From the NCBI GenBank assembly GCA_050331695.1, contig JBHJGP010000028.1:1-19954 (forward strand): a stretch of DNA of 19,954 nt. The letters are read 5' to 3'. Positions 1 through 6,531 of the stretch are shown here, piece by piece. Both the position numbers and the translations under genes were made by a program. Source of the DNA: JBHJGP01 sp050331695. Its GTDB lineage: Bacteria; Pseudomonadota; Alphaproteobacteria; Geminicoccales; Geminicoccaceae. Numbering within the stretch: the stretch's first letter is position 1; every line of letters starts with the position of its first letter. The notes beneath the pieces are model-generated. The model saw only the letters and a list, made by a program, of their open reading frames with translations. It was not told the DNA's origin and searched no databases.

Positions 1-16
1 CGTTGTTTAAATGCTG

Positions 17-42
17 GGGCTGACGGGCGTGCGTCCGAGCCC
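17..42 (+). promoter_or_regulatory. Hairpin upstream of the sugar permease gene
   Basis: GGGCT plus GACG on the left arm pairs with CGTC plus AGCCC on the right arm. That gives 9 base pairs with a 2-base bulge (36-37) and a 6-base loop. No T-run follows. In transporter operons of this class the binding-protein gene usually lies just upstream of the permease, and hairpins in that gap can protect the 5' message or damp downstream expression. That role is inferred, because the upstream gene is outside the window. Confidence 0.35.
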
Positions 43-125
43 AACCACTCACAACTGCCTTATGTTGACCGGCAGCGGCCGCCCGCCCGCTCCCGTTCGC
101 ACATCCAGAGGCGAGGGAGGCCCAC

Positions 126-1208
126 ATGGCAGAACCGACGTCCCCGGTGGCCCGGGGCATGCAGGAGTTCGAGAAGGCGCTTAAAAAGGGAGCCGACACG
201 GTCGCTCACTTCGATGAGCCCCACCGGGGCGCTCTGCAAAATGTTCAGCATTTCTTGCACTCTAACCCGACCATCGTTCCGATGATCGTGCTCCTGTTGA
301 GCGTGTTGGCGTTCGGCGCCATCGCCAACAACTTCTTCACGCCGTTCAACCTGACCCTGATCATCCAGCAGGTCACGATCATCGGCATTCTGGGCATCGC
401 CCAGACGCTGATTATCCTCACCGCCGGCATCGACCTCTCGGTCGCCGCGATCATGGTACTGTCGACGGTCGTTACCGGCGCGCTCGGGGTCAACCTGGGT
501 GTGCCCTCGGTGATCGCCGTGCCGATCGGCCTGCTCTGCGGCATCGTTTGCGGCCTGGTCAATGGCGGTCTGGTGACCGTTTTCCGTCTGCCGCCCTTCA
601 TCGTCACGCTCGGCACCTGGAAGATTTTCTTTGCGCTCAATCTTTGGCTGTCGGCGGGCCAGAGCATCCGCAGCCAGGACATCGATGCCCAGGCACCGCT
701 CTTGAAACTGTTCGGCGGCACGTTCCAGCTGTTCGGCGCCCAGTTCACCTCGGGCGCGATCGTTATGCTCTTGTTGTTCGCGGTCTTCTGGTACGTGCTC
801 AACTGGACCGCCTGGGGCCGGCATGTTTACGCCATCGGCGATGACGAGGACGCCGCCCGACTTTCGGGTATCAATACTCGTCGGGTGCTTCTGTCGGTCT
901 ATGCGGTCGCCGGTACGCTTTGCGCCTTTGCCGGCTGGGTTTCGATCGGCCGGGTCGGGTCGGTCAGCCCGCAATCCTTCTTTGAGGGCAATCTCGATGC
1001 GATCACCGCCGTGGTGATCGGAGGCACGTCCCTGTTCGGCGGCCGCGGCTCCATTCTCGGTACCCTGATCGGGGCGCTCGTGGTCGGCGTGTTTCGCTCC
1101 GGGCTCAATCTCTCTGGAGTCGATGTGCTTTGGCAGCAATTCGCGGTTGGTGCGCTGATCATCATCGCGGTCGCGATCGATCAGTGGCTGAGAAAGGTGT
1201 CGGCGTGA
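126..1208 (+). CDS. frcC: Sugar ABC transporter permease, FrcC/RbsC class
   Basis: This is a 360-residue inner-membrane permease that would form the channel of a high-affinity sugar importer. After a soluble N-terminal segment of about 50 residues come many hydrophobic segments. The family-typical ILTAGIDLSV (near residue 100), LPPFIVTLGTW (near 155) and TAVVIGGTSLFGGRG (near 295) are all visible. The polar N-terminus followed by a HFLHSNPTIVP stretch resembles fructose permeases of the FrcC type more than short RbsC proteins. The ATG has a purine-rich GAGGGAGG a few bases upstream. Its stop overlaps the start of the ATPase gene as TGATG, so the two are co-translated. The periplasmic binding protein is not in the window. 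Substrate choice (fructose, ribose or mannose) is inferred from similarity only. Confidence 0.85.
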   Translation: MAEPTSPVARGMQEFEKALKKGADTVAHFDEPHRGALQNVQHFLHSNPTIVPMIVLLLSVLAFGAIANNFFTPFNLTLIIQQVTIIGILGIAQTLIILTAGIDLSVAAIMVLSTVVTGALGVNLGVPSVIAVPIGLLCGIVCGLVNGGLVTVFRLPPFIVTLGTWKIFFALNLWLSAGQSIRSQDIDAQAPLLKLFGGTFQLFGAQFTSGAIVMLLLFAVFWYVLNWTAWGRHVYAIGDDEDAARLSGINTRRVLLSVYAVAGTLCAFAGWVSIGRVGSVSPQSFFEGNLDAITAVVIGGTSLFGGRGSILGTLIGALVVGVFRSGLNLSGVDVLWQQFAVGALIIIAVAIDQWLRKVSA

Positions 1209-1990
1209 TGTCTGAGCAAACGCAACCGGTTCTCCAGGCGCGGGGTCTGGTCAAACGCTATGGCCGGGTGACCGCCATGGACCATGCCGATTTTGAACTG
1301 ATGCCGGGCGAGATCCTAGCGGTGATCGGCGACAATGGCGCCGGCAAGTCGACCATGGTCAAGTCGATCTGCGGGGCGGTCATTCCGGACGAAGGAGAGC
1401 TCCTGTTGGACGGTGCGGCGGTCAGCTTCGAAAGCCCGATCGCGGCTCGGGAGCAGGGTATCGAAATCGTCTACCAGAACCTGGCCCTGTCACCGGCGCT
1501 GTCGATCGCGGACAATCTGTTCCTGGGACGCGAGATCCGCCGCGAGGATTTTCTGGGCCGCACCTTCAAGATGCTCGACAAGAAGAAGATGCACGCCATC
1601 GCCCGGCAGAAGCTCTCGGACCTGGGCCTCTCCACCATCCAGAACATCGGCCAGCTGGTGGAAACACTGTCGGGCGGCCAGCGCCAGGGCGTGGCGGTCG
1701 CCCGGGCCGCGGCCTTCGCCAGCAAGTTCGTGATCATGGACGAGCCCACGGCCGCTCTTGGCGTCAAGGAAAGCCGCCGGGTCCTGGACCTGATCCTGGA
1801 CGTTAAGGCGAGGGGCCTGCCGATCGTCCTGATCAGTCATAACATGCCGCACATCTTCGAGGTCGCGGACCGGATCCATGTACACCGTCTCGGCCGCCGT
1901 CTTTGCGTGGTCGACCCCAAGGACTGCTCGATGTCGGACGCGGTGGCGCTGATGACGGGCGCCCTGGAACCGCCGACGGTCAAACACTGA
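1208..1990 (+). CDS. frcA: Sugar ABC transporter ATP-binding protein, FrcA-like
   Basis: This 260-residue ATPase would power the adjoining permease from the cytoplasmic face. Walker A is GDNGAGKST (residues 41-49), the ABC signature LSGGQRQ is at 154-160, Walker B FVIMDEP is at 174-180 and the switch histidine is H211 (LISHNM). It holds one ABC domain. Ribose-type RbsA proteins carry two, so this matches the FrcA type, as does the C-terminal HRLGRRLCVV followed by SDAVALMTGA. The ATG at 1208 was chosen over an earlier in-frame start because it overlaps the permease stop (TGATG) and begins the domain normally. No sugar kinase follows. A strong hairpin lies just after the stop. Confidence 0.85.
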   Translation: MSEQTQPVLQARGLVKRYGRVTAMDHADFELMPGEILAVIGDNGAGKSTMVKSICGAVIPDEGELLLDGAAVSFESPIAAREQGIEIVYQNLALSPALSIADNLFLGREIRREDFLGRTFKMLDKKKMHAIARQKLSDLGLSTIQNIGQLVETLSGGQRQGVAVARAAAFASKFVIMDEPTAALGVKESRRVLDLILDVKARGLPIVLISHNMPHIFEVADRIHVHRLGRRLCVVDPKDCSMSDAVALMTGALEPPTVKH

Positions 1991-2016
1991 CGCTTTCCTA
2001 TCGGATAACCACAACG

Positions 2017-2044
2017 GGCGAGATCGGACGCGTTCGATCTCGCC
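2017..2044 (+). terminator. Perfect 10-bp hairpin after the ATPase gene
   Basis: GGCGAGATCG (2017-2026) and its exact reverse complement CGATCTCGCC (2035-2044) enclose an 8-base loop, 26 bases after the stop codon. There is no run of T after it, so it is not a textbook intrinsic terminator. It may act with Rho or as a 3' stabiliser for the transporter message. Confidence 0.6.
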
Positions 2045-2253
2045 TCACCGATCCTAGGTTCTGACGATGTTGGGCTCGAGCGCTGCCGCTTGGCCGATCA
2101 CGGCATCCCTATCGTCAGCCTCCATGTCGACGGCTTCCCGGCTCTCCAAAAAACGACCGGCTATCCTGCGGCTCCCTTAACGAGATTAGCGTTGAATGGC
2201 CCCAGGAAGGGGCGCCGTCCGGGAAGCCCTCGCGACGTTTCTTGCGACGACTG

Positions 2254-2280
2254 TGTCGAAATCGGCCACCTTCGCCCGTC
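2254..2280 (+). promoter_or_regulatory. Candidate ECF42-type promoter
   Basis: TGTCGA (2254-2259) is followed after exactly 17 bases by CGTC (2277-2280), about 60 bases before the ATG of the DGPF gene. As I recall the literature on ECF42 sigma factors, their targets carry TGTCGA at -35 and CG(A/T)C at -10. The downstream operon encodes an ECF42-like sigma factor, so this would be an autoregulatory promoter. A second TGTCGA at 2125-2130 has no partner at the same spacing. Confidence 0.55.
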
Positions 2281-2340
2281 AAAGGATCGAACACGGGCTG
2301 ATCCGGGTTCAAACCATCAACGAAAACGAGGACCAGGAAC

Positions 2341-2697
2341 ATGCGTTACGTCATTCTGGCTTGCGAGAATGCGGCTGATTTCAGTAAGCGCCAGGACCAC
2401 GCCAACATGGAAACTTACATGGCGCCCTGGGTGGTCTACACCAAGGCGATGCAGGAGGCGGGCATCATGAAATCGGGCGAGGCCTTGGAGGCACCGGACA
2501 CCGCCACCACCGTCAGGCTTCGGAACGGCACTCGCCAGGTTCAGGACGGACCTTTTGCCGACGCCAAAGAGCAAATGGGGGGGTTCTTCATCATCGACGT
2601 GCCCGATCTGGACGCGGCTCTCGATTGGGCGGCCAAATGCCCGGCCGCCGAGACCGGCGCCGTCGAGGTTCGCCCCATATGGGAAATCGGTGGCTAA
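2341..2697 (+). CDS. YCII-related DGPF-domain protein
   Basis: This is a 118-residue soluble protein of the YCII/DGPF family. The name-giving motif is at residues 69-72, inside QVQDGPFADAKEQMGG, followed by the typical FFIIDVPDLDAALDWA strand-helix and a C-terminal VEVRPIWEI. The biochemical role of these proteins is not established. Many alphaproteobacteria and actinobacteria encode them next to ECF42 sigma factors, as here, and in those systems the DGPF genes are the main sigma targets. The start is an ATG with AGGAAC upstream. The sigma factor begins 19 bases after the stop, so the two form one transcript. A matching promoter lies upstream (2254-2280). Confidence 0.9.
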   Translation: MRYVILACENAADFSKRQDHANMETYMAPWVVYTKAMQEAGIMKSGEALEAPDTATTVRLRNGTRQVQDGPFADAKEQMGGFFIIDVPDLDAALDWAAKCPAAETGAVEVRPIWEIGG

Positions 2698-2716
2698 TGC
2701 CGGCGGTGCAAACGAA

Positions 2717-3961
2717 ATGACGGACAGGCGCGGTGCGGCGGCGGCGACGACCGAAGACGTCGCCCGCGCCTCGTACGGACGGCTAATCGCCTATCTCGCC
2801 GCCCGAACCGGGGACGTGGCGGCGGCCGAGGACGCCCTGGGCGACGCCTTTCGGTCGGCGCTGGAAACCTGGCCCGCCTCGGGCGTGCCCGACCGACCGG
2901 AAGCCTGGTTGCTGACGACCGCCCGCAACCGGCTGATCGATCGCCATCGCCGCGACCGCACGGCGCATGACCACCAGGATCAGATCATCAACGCCGCGGC
3001 GGAGGTCGCCGAAAGCCGGGGCGGAAAGGACGCGCTTCCAGACGAACGTTTGAAACTTCTCTTCATCTGCGCCCATCCGGCGATCGATCCGGGTGCCAGG
3101 ACCCCGCTCATGCTGCAGACCGTCCTCGGGCTCGACGCAAGGCGTATCGCCAGCGCCTTTCTGACCTCGCCCTCGGCCATGAGCCAGCGTCTGGTTCGGG
3201 CCAAGACGAAGATCCGTAAAGCGGCCATTCCGTTCGAGATGCCGCCGGCGCCCGAGCTTTCGACGAGAATGCAGGCGGTTTTGGAAGCGATCTACGCGGC
3301 GTTCGGTACGGGCTGGGACGACAGCTTCGCCGGCGGCGAACAGGGTGAGCTGACCGCCGAGGCGATTTGGTTGGCGACGGTGCTGACCCATCTGGCACCG
3401 GATCAGAGCGAAGCCTGGGGGCTGTTGTCCCTGATGCTCTTCGCCCAAGCCCGACGGGCCGCGCGCCGCGATGCCGAGGGCCGGTTCGTACCACTGGACC
3501 GCCAGGATCCGGGTTTGTGGTCGGCTTCGATGATCCGGGACGGCGAGGCGGCTCTAGAGCGGGCCGCCGCCGGCGGACAGGCGGGCCCGTTTCAAATCGA
3601 AGCGGCGATCCAGGCGCTACATGTTCGGCGCGTACGTGACCGGCAGGAAAACTGGTTCCTGATTACGGCGCTTTACGACAGTTTGATCGCGCTGTCGCCG
3701 ACGCTGGGCGCCCGGGTCTCCAGGACATCAGCCCTGGTCAACGCTGGCGACGCTGGGGGCGCTCTCGAGGCCCTGGACCAGCTGGCTGCTGAACCGGTCG
3801 ATCTAAAGGCCTACCAGCCCTATTGGGCCGTCCGCGCCCACGCCCTGGCTCGTCTCGGCCGCCTCGAGGAAGCGAGAACAGCGTTCTTGCGTGCCGCCGG
3901 TCTGACCCAGGACGGGGCAGTTCGCCACTTTCTGGTAGGATTAGCTGACGAGCTTTATTGA
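2717..3961 (+). CDS. ECF sigma factor, ECF42 type with C-terminal TPR-like extension
   Basis: This 414-residue alternative sigma factor would direct RNA polymerase to its own operon. Sigma region 2 spans about residues 14-80 (core AWLLTTARNRLIDRHRR) and region 4 about 110-168 (LLFICAHPAID, then SAMSQRLVRAKTKIR). A long C-terminal extension follows. It contains the DUF6596-like stretch LDRQDPGLWSASMIRDG (260-276) and ALYDSLIALSP, then TPR-like helices ending AHALARLGRLEEARTAFLRA. This layout is diagnostic of group ECF42. The ATG at 2717 was chosen because an upstream in-frame start would overlap most of the DGPF gene. No anti-sigma gene is adjacent, as is usual in this group, where the extension is thought to control activity. 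Confidence 0.9.
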   Translation: MTDRRGAAAATTEDVARASYGRLIAYLAARTGDVAAAEDALGDAFRSALETWPASGVPDRPEAWLLTTARNRLIDRHRRDRTAHDHQDQIINAAAEVAESRGGKDALPDERLKLLFICAHPAIDPGARTPLMLQTVLGLDARRIASAFLTSPSAMSQRLVRAKTKIRKAAIPFEMPPAPELSTRMQAVLEAIYAAFGTGWDDSFAGGEQGELTAEAIWLATVLTHLAPDQSEAWGLLSLMLFAQARRAARRDAEGRFVPLDRQDPGLWSASMIRDGEAALERAAAGGQAGPFQIEAAIQALHVRRVRDRQENWFLITALYDSLIALSPTLGARVSRTSALVNAGDAGGALEALDQLAAEPVDLKAYQPYWAVRAHALARLGRLEEARTAFLRAAGLTQDGAVRHFLVGLADELY

Positions 3962-4038
3962 CCATCTGGTTATACGACGGCAGTGGGGATGGCGAGGGCG
4001 GCGAAAGCCCTAGGATCAAACGTTCACCCACTGGACGA

Positions 4039-4072
4039 CCTCTCGGGGCGTTCTGCCCAAAGAGGCCTTTTT
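4039..4072 (+). terminator. Hairpin with T-run, overlapping the next gene's ribosome site
   Basis: CCTCT (4039-4043) and GGGC (4046-4049) pair with GCCC (4055-4058) and AGAGG (4061-4065), with a 2x2 internal loop and a 5-base loop. CCTTTTT follows (4066-4072). This is a good intrinsic terminator for the sigma-factor operon. The right arm AGAGG is also the only Shine-Dalgarno-like sequence before the ATG at 4075, so folding would hide it. Confidence 0.6.
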
Positions 4073-4074
4073 CA

Positions 4075-5565
4075 ATGCATGTTCTCCACTCACGCCTGAA
4101 TCATCAAAGTCTGGATCTCGGGCGTCTGGCTATCCGCTGGGTCGTCCCCGGCCTGGCCCTGGTCCTCGGACTCGCAGGCCTCTTCGTCACGGCCCGCTAC
4201 CGCTACATTCAGGTCGACGAGATCGAGACGGTGCACGCCGCCTGGAAGCTCGCTACCGGGGCGATGATCTTTCGGGATTTCTTCGAGCATCATCATCCCC
4301 TCAACTACATGGTGATTTCCTGGCTTCTGGAACCGCAGCCGAAGGCGGCTTTCACCGTGATCTGGCTGCGCCTCCTCAATCTCGGCGTCGTGGCCCTCAT
4401 CCTGGCGACCACCTTCGAGCTTACTCGCCGGCTGTTTGACGCCCGGGCCGGACTTGCCGCCACGGTCCTGCTGGCGGCCGCACCGTTCTTCTCGCAAAAA
4501 GCGATCGAACTCCGGCCAGACGTTCCCCAGACTGCGTTTGGGCTCGCGGCCCTGCTGTTGCTGATCCCGGGCCTCCAGCGCGGCCGGTGGCCCTGGGCGA
4601 TGGCCGCAGGCCTGGCCCTTGGGCTCGCCTTCGCCGCTCTACAGAAAGCCGTGTTTCTGGTCATCGCCGTGGGCCTGATCGCGGGCCTTCGTTGGCTTTC
4701 CGGCCAGGTAAGATTCCGCGAACTGGCGGCGCTCGCGGCCGGATTTCTGTTGGCACTCGTGCCGTTCGTGGTGTGGCTTGTCGCGAACGGTGCCTGGTCG
4801 GAGTTCTGGCTTTTCAACTACGGGCTCAATGCCGCCCAGACTTATGTCGCGGTACCGACAGAGACGCTGCGCAAGACGCCGAGGGTCTTTTTCACGCTCG
4901 TCAATAGCCTGACCCAAAGCCCGCTCTTGTGGGGTTTTTTCGCCGTTGGGCTACTGACTCTGATCTCTCAGCCCACCGATCCGGCGAAGCGGTGGTGGCG
5001 CCTCGAGCTTGCCTTCGTCGCCGTCGTGCTTTTGGCGTGGGTCATCGTCCTCAACAAATACTTCACCCATTACTATCTGCCGGCGCTGCCACTGGTGGCC
5101 GTATTCGCCGGGGGCGCGTTCGCCGCATCTCTTCGCGACCGGCCTTTGGTTTTCTCCGTGTTGCTGGCGGTGAGCGGTTTCGCGGCGCTGGGAGACGCCG
5201 TACGTACGGCCAATAACGAGCCGAATAGCGGCCAGTTGGAGCGGATTGATCGCGTTCTTGCGCTGACGCGAGCCGATGATCCGGTCCTAGACGGCCGCAA
5301 TCAGTTCAACCTGTTCCGACCGGACGTCGATTTCTTTTGGTTCAACACGAGCGATGATGGCCTGCGCCGGACCTATGAAGCGTTGACCGGAGAGAGCTAC
5401 GATCCGTTCCAGAGGATCGAGGAAATGAACCCGGCGGTCGTCAACCTCCAGGCCTTATCTGAGGGAACGAGCGCCGATGATCCGCGGCTTAGTGACTTCG
5501 GTCTGCTTGAAGGAACCGAGGATATACTGGTCCGGGCGGACCGTCTGGGGAAGTCGGAGCCCTAA
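4075..5565 (+). CDS. GT39/ArnT-like membrane glycosyltransferase
   Basis: This 496-residue polytopic inner-membrane protein is of the dolichyl-phosphate-mannose/ArnT-like superfamily. Such enzymes move a sugar from a lipid-phosphate donor onto a protein or lipid on the periplasmic side. After the first membrane segment the first loop carries the acidic pair DE (residues 48-49) and RDFFEHHHP (67-75), a hallmark of this group. About ten further hydrophobic segments run to about residue 380, followed by a soluble C-terminal domain of about 115 residues. An in-frame TTG at 3958 would add 39 residues of unlikely sequence across the terminator hairpin. The ATG at 4075, with AGAGG 9 bases upstream, is preferred. 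Donor and acceptor cannot be told from the sequence. The gene ends 3 bases before the stop of the convergent ubiX. Confidence 0.75.
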   Translation: MHVLHSRLNHQSLDLGRLAIRWVVPGLALVLGLAGLFVTARYRYIQVDEIETVHAAWKLATGAMIFRDFFEHHHPLNYMVISWLLEPQPKAAFTVIWLRLLNLGVVALILATTFELTRRLFDARAGLAATVLLAAAPFFSQKAIELRPDVPQTAFGLAALLLLIPGLQRGRWPWAMAAGLALGLAFAALQKAVFLVIAVGLIAGLRWLSGQVRFRELAALAAGFLLALVPFVVWLVANGAWSEFWLFNYGLNAAQTYVAVPTETLRKTPRVFFTLVNSLTQSPLLWGFFAVGLLTLISQPTDPAKRWWRLELAFVAVVLLAWVIVLNKYFTHYYLPALPLVAVFAGGAFAASLRDRPLVFSVLLAVSGFAALGDAVRTANNEPNSGQLERIDRVLALTRADDPVLDGRNQFNLFRPDVDFFWFNTSDDGLRRTYEALTGESYDPFQRIEEMNPAVVNLQALSEGTSADDPRLSDFGLLEGTEDILVRADRLGKSEP

Positions 5566-5568
5566 GCC

Positions 5569-6150
5569 TCAGTCACGCGTGGCATTTGGTTCGCGCCACC
5601 GGCTGGCCAGATCATTATCGATCCCGAACAAATCGAGCCAGCGGCCGACCGTGTGTTCGATCAGCGCGTCGATCGTCTCCGGTCGGGCGTAAAGCCCGGG
5701 CATCGGCGGCGCGATGATCGCGCCCATCTCTGTTGCCGCGGTCATATTGCGCAAATGCGCGAGGGTCAGCGGGGTTTCGCGGGGTGCAAGAACCAGCCGG
5801 CGGCGCTCCTTGAGGGCGACGTCGGCAGCGCGGGTCATGAGATTGCTGCTGATGCCGTTGGCGATCTCGCCAAGCGTGTTCATGGAGCAGGGCGCGATAA
5901 TCATGCCAAGGGACCGGAATGAGCCCGAGGCCGGACCGGCGGCCACGTCCTGAATGTCGTGCGTGTAGGTGGCCAGCGCCTTGAGGTCCCGGGCGCTGAC
6001 CGAGGTCTCCAGCGCCAGCGTCATGGCCGCCGGTTTCGAGACGATCAGGTGCGTTTCCACCGATTGGGCGGACAACGCCTTCAGCAGGTGAACGGCATAC
6101 CATGAGCCGCTTGCCCCCGAAACACCGACAATGAGGCGCTCGGTCATCAT
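5569..6150 (-). CDS. ubiX: Flavin prenyltransferase UbiX
   Basis: UbiX joins dimethylallyl phosphate to reduced FMN, making prenylated FMN, the cofactor of UbiD-type decarboxylases in ubiquinone synthesis or aromatic acid breakdown. The FMN-binding GVSGASGSWYA starts near residue 9. Later come IIAPCSMNTLGEIANGISSNL, the RRRLVLAPRETPLTLAHLRNM stretch (in two halves) with its phosphate-binding Arg and Glu, and the C-terminal HTVGRWLDLFGI. The 193-residue length is normal for the family. The start is one of two adjacent ATGs (6150 or 6147); the longer frame begins with TTG at 6219 and adds non-conserved residues. No good ribosome site lies directly upstream, but a 14-codon frame ends exactly at this start. 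No ubiD is in the window. Confidence 0.92.
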   Translation of the reverse strand: MMTERLIVGVSGASGSWYAVHLLKALSAQSVETHLIVSKPAAMTLALETSVSARDLKALATYTHDIQDVAAGPASGSFRSLGMIIAPCSMNTLGEIANGISSNLMTRAADVALKERRRLVLAPRETPLTLAHLRNMTAATEMGAIIAPPMPGLYARPETIDALIEHTVGRWLDLFGIDNDLASRWREPNATRD

Positions 6151-6194
6151 CAAAATGTCACATTGGGCACAGCGAAGCGCAACAAAACCGACAT
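6150..6194 (-). other. Possible 14-codon leader ORF before ubiX
   Basis: On the minus strand an AGGAGA (6201-6196) sits 2 bases before an ATG (6194-6192). The ATG opens a 14-codon frame (MSVLLRFAVPNVTF) whose TGA overlaps the first ubiX ATG as TGATG. ubiX itself has no near Shine-Dalgarno. Translational coupling through this short frame is possible, though the spacing from AGGAG to ATG is shorter than ideal. It could be chance. Confidence 0.25.
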
Positions 6195-6269
6195 TTCTCC
6201 TGGTAACAATCGCGCCCAAGTATTAGTTCTAGAGAATCGCTCACCTGCACCGAGGGAGGTTGGTATTTG

Positions 6270-6473
6270 ATGTCCATGACCGACCATGTCGAGAGTCTCC
6301 GTACCAAGCATGCCACGTTAGAGCGCGCCATCGATGACGAGTTGCACCGGCCGCTCCCGGATCAAGCGCTGCTCGCCCGTCTGAAGAAGCAAAAGCTCAA
6401 GATTAAGGACGAGATTACCAGGCTCGACGAGACCGAGACCCTCATGTCGGCGACTGCCTCTAGCCTCCATTAG
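6270..6473 (+). CDS. DUF465 (YdcH-like) small protein
   Basis: This 67-residue, strongly charged, all-helical protein belongs to the DUF465/YdcH family. It carries the pattern SLRTKHATLERAIDDE, a short break with Pro-Asp, then LARLKKQKLKIKDEITRL, which is predicted to form a helical hairpin or short coiled coil. These proteins are common in proteobacteria and their function is unknown. The start is the ATG at 6270 with GGGAGG about 10 bases upstream; a second ATG at 6276 is also possible. The gene is divergent from ubiX and convergent with the FAH-family gene. A strong hairpin follows the stop. Confidence 0.85.
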   Translation: MSMTDHVESLRTKHATLERAIDDELHRPLPDQALLARLKKQKLKIKDEITRLDETETLMSATASSLH

Positions 6474-6484
6474 CTTAAGGTCGA

Positions 6485-6531
6485 AGCGCGCGAGGAGCGC
6501 TGCTCGATCACCCTAGCGCCCCTCGCGCGCT
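6485..6531. terminator. Long GC-rich hairpin between convergent genes
   Basis: An 11-bp arm (A plus GCGCGCGAGG, 6485-6495) pairs with CCTCGCGCGC plus T (6521-6531). After a 1x1 mismatch, GCGC (6497-6500) pairs with GCGC (6516-6519) around a 15-base loop. It lies 12 bases after the DUF465 stop and covers the last codons and stop of the FAH-family gene, so it can serve as a terminator for both strands. No clear T-run is present on either side. Confidence 0.6.

Larger units (their letters stand above)
1991..2340. other. 350-bp intergenic region
   Basis: No credible gene is seen here. Open frames that cross it have no family-like sequence and run on into real genes out of frame. It holds a hairpin that probably ends the transporter operon (2017-2044) and a candidate ECF-type promoter (2254-2280). 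The stretch 2045-2250 shows no repeat, RNA gene or recognisable gene remnant. Confidence 0.7.

Noticed and set aside
60..1139. Long minus-strand open frame opposite the permease gene
   Set aside because: Its product is rich in R, D, E, G and H with no domain. It mirrors the hydrophobic permease code and is a GC-driven shadow.
2125..2130. A second TGTCGA that might be another ECF42 -35 box
   Set aside because: No CG(A/T)C occurs at the 16-17 base spacing, and it is about 200 bases from the gene.
2304..2325. GGGTTCAAACC, resembling a tRNA T-loop
   Set aside because: The flanking bases do not form a T-stem and no cloverleaf can be drawn.
2783..3448. Minus-strand open frame opposite the sigma factor gene
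   Set aside because: The translation shows no domain and lies opposite conserved sigma regions 2 and 4.
3958..4074. In-frame TTG start overlapping the sigma-factor stop, which would suggest coupling to the glycosyltransferase
   Set aside because: The added 39 residues look non-coding and would be read through a terminator hairpin. An ATG at 4075 fits better.
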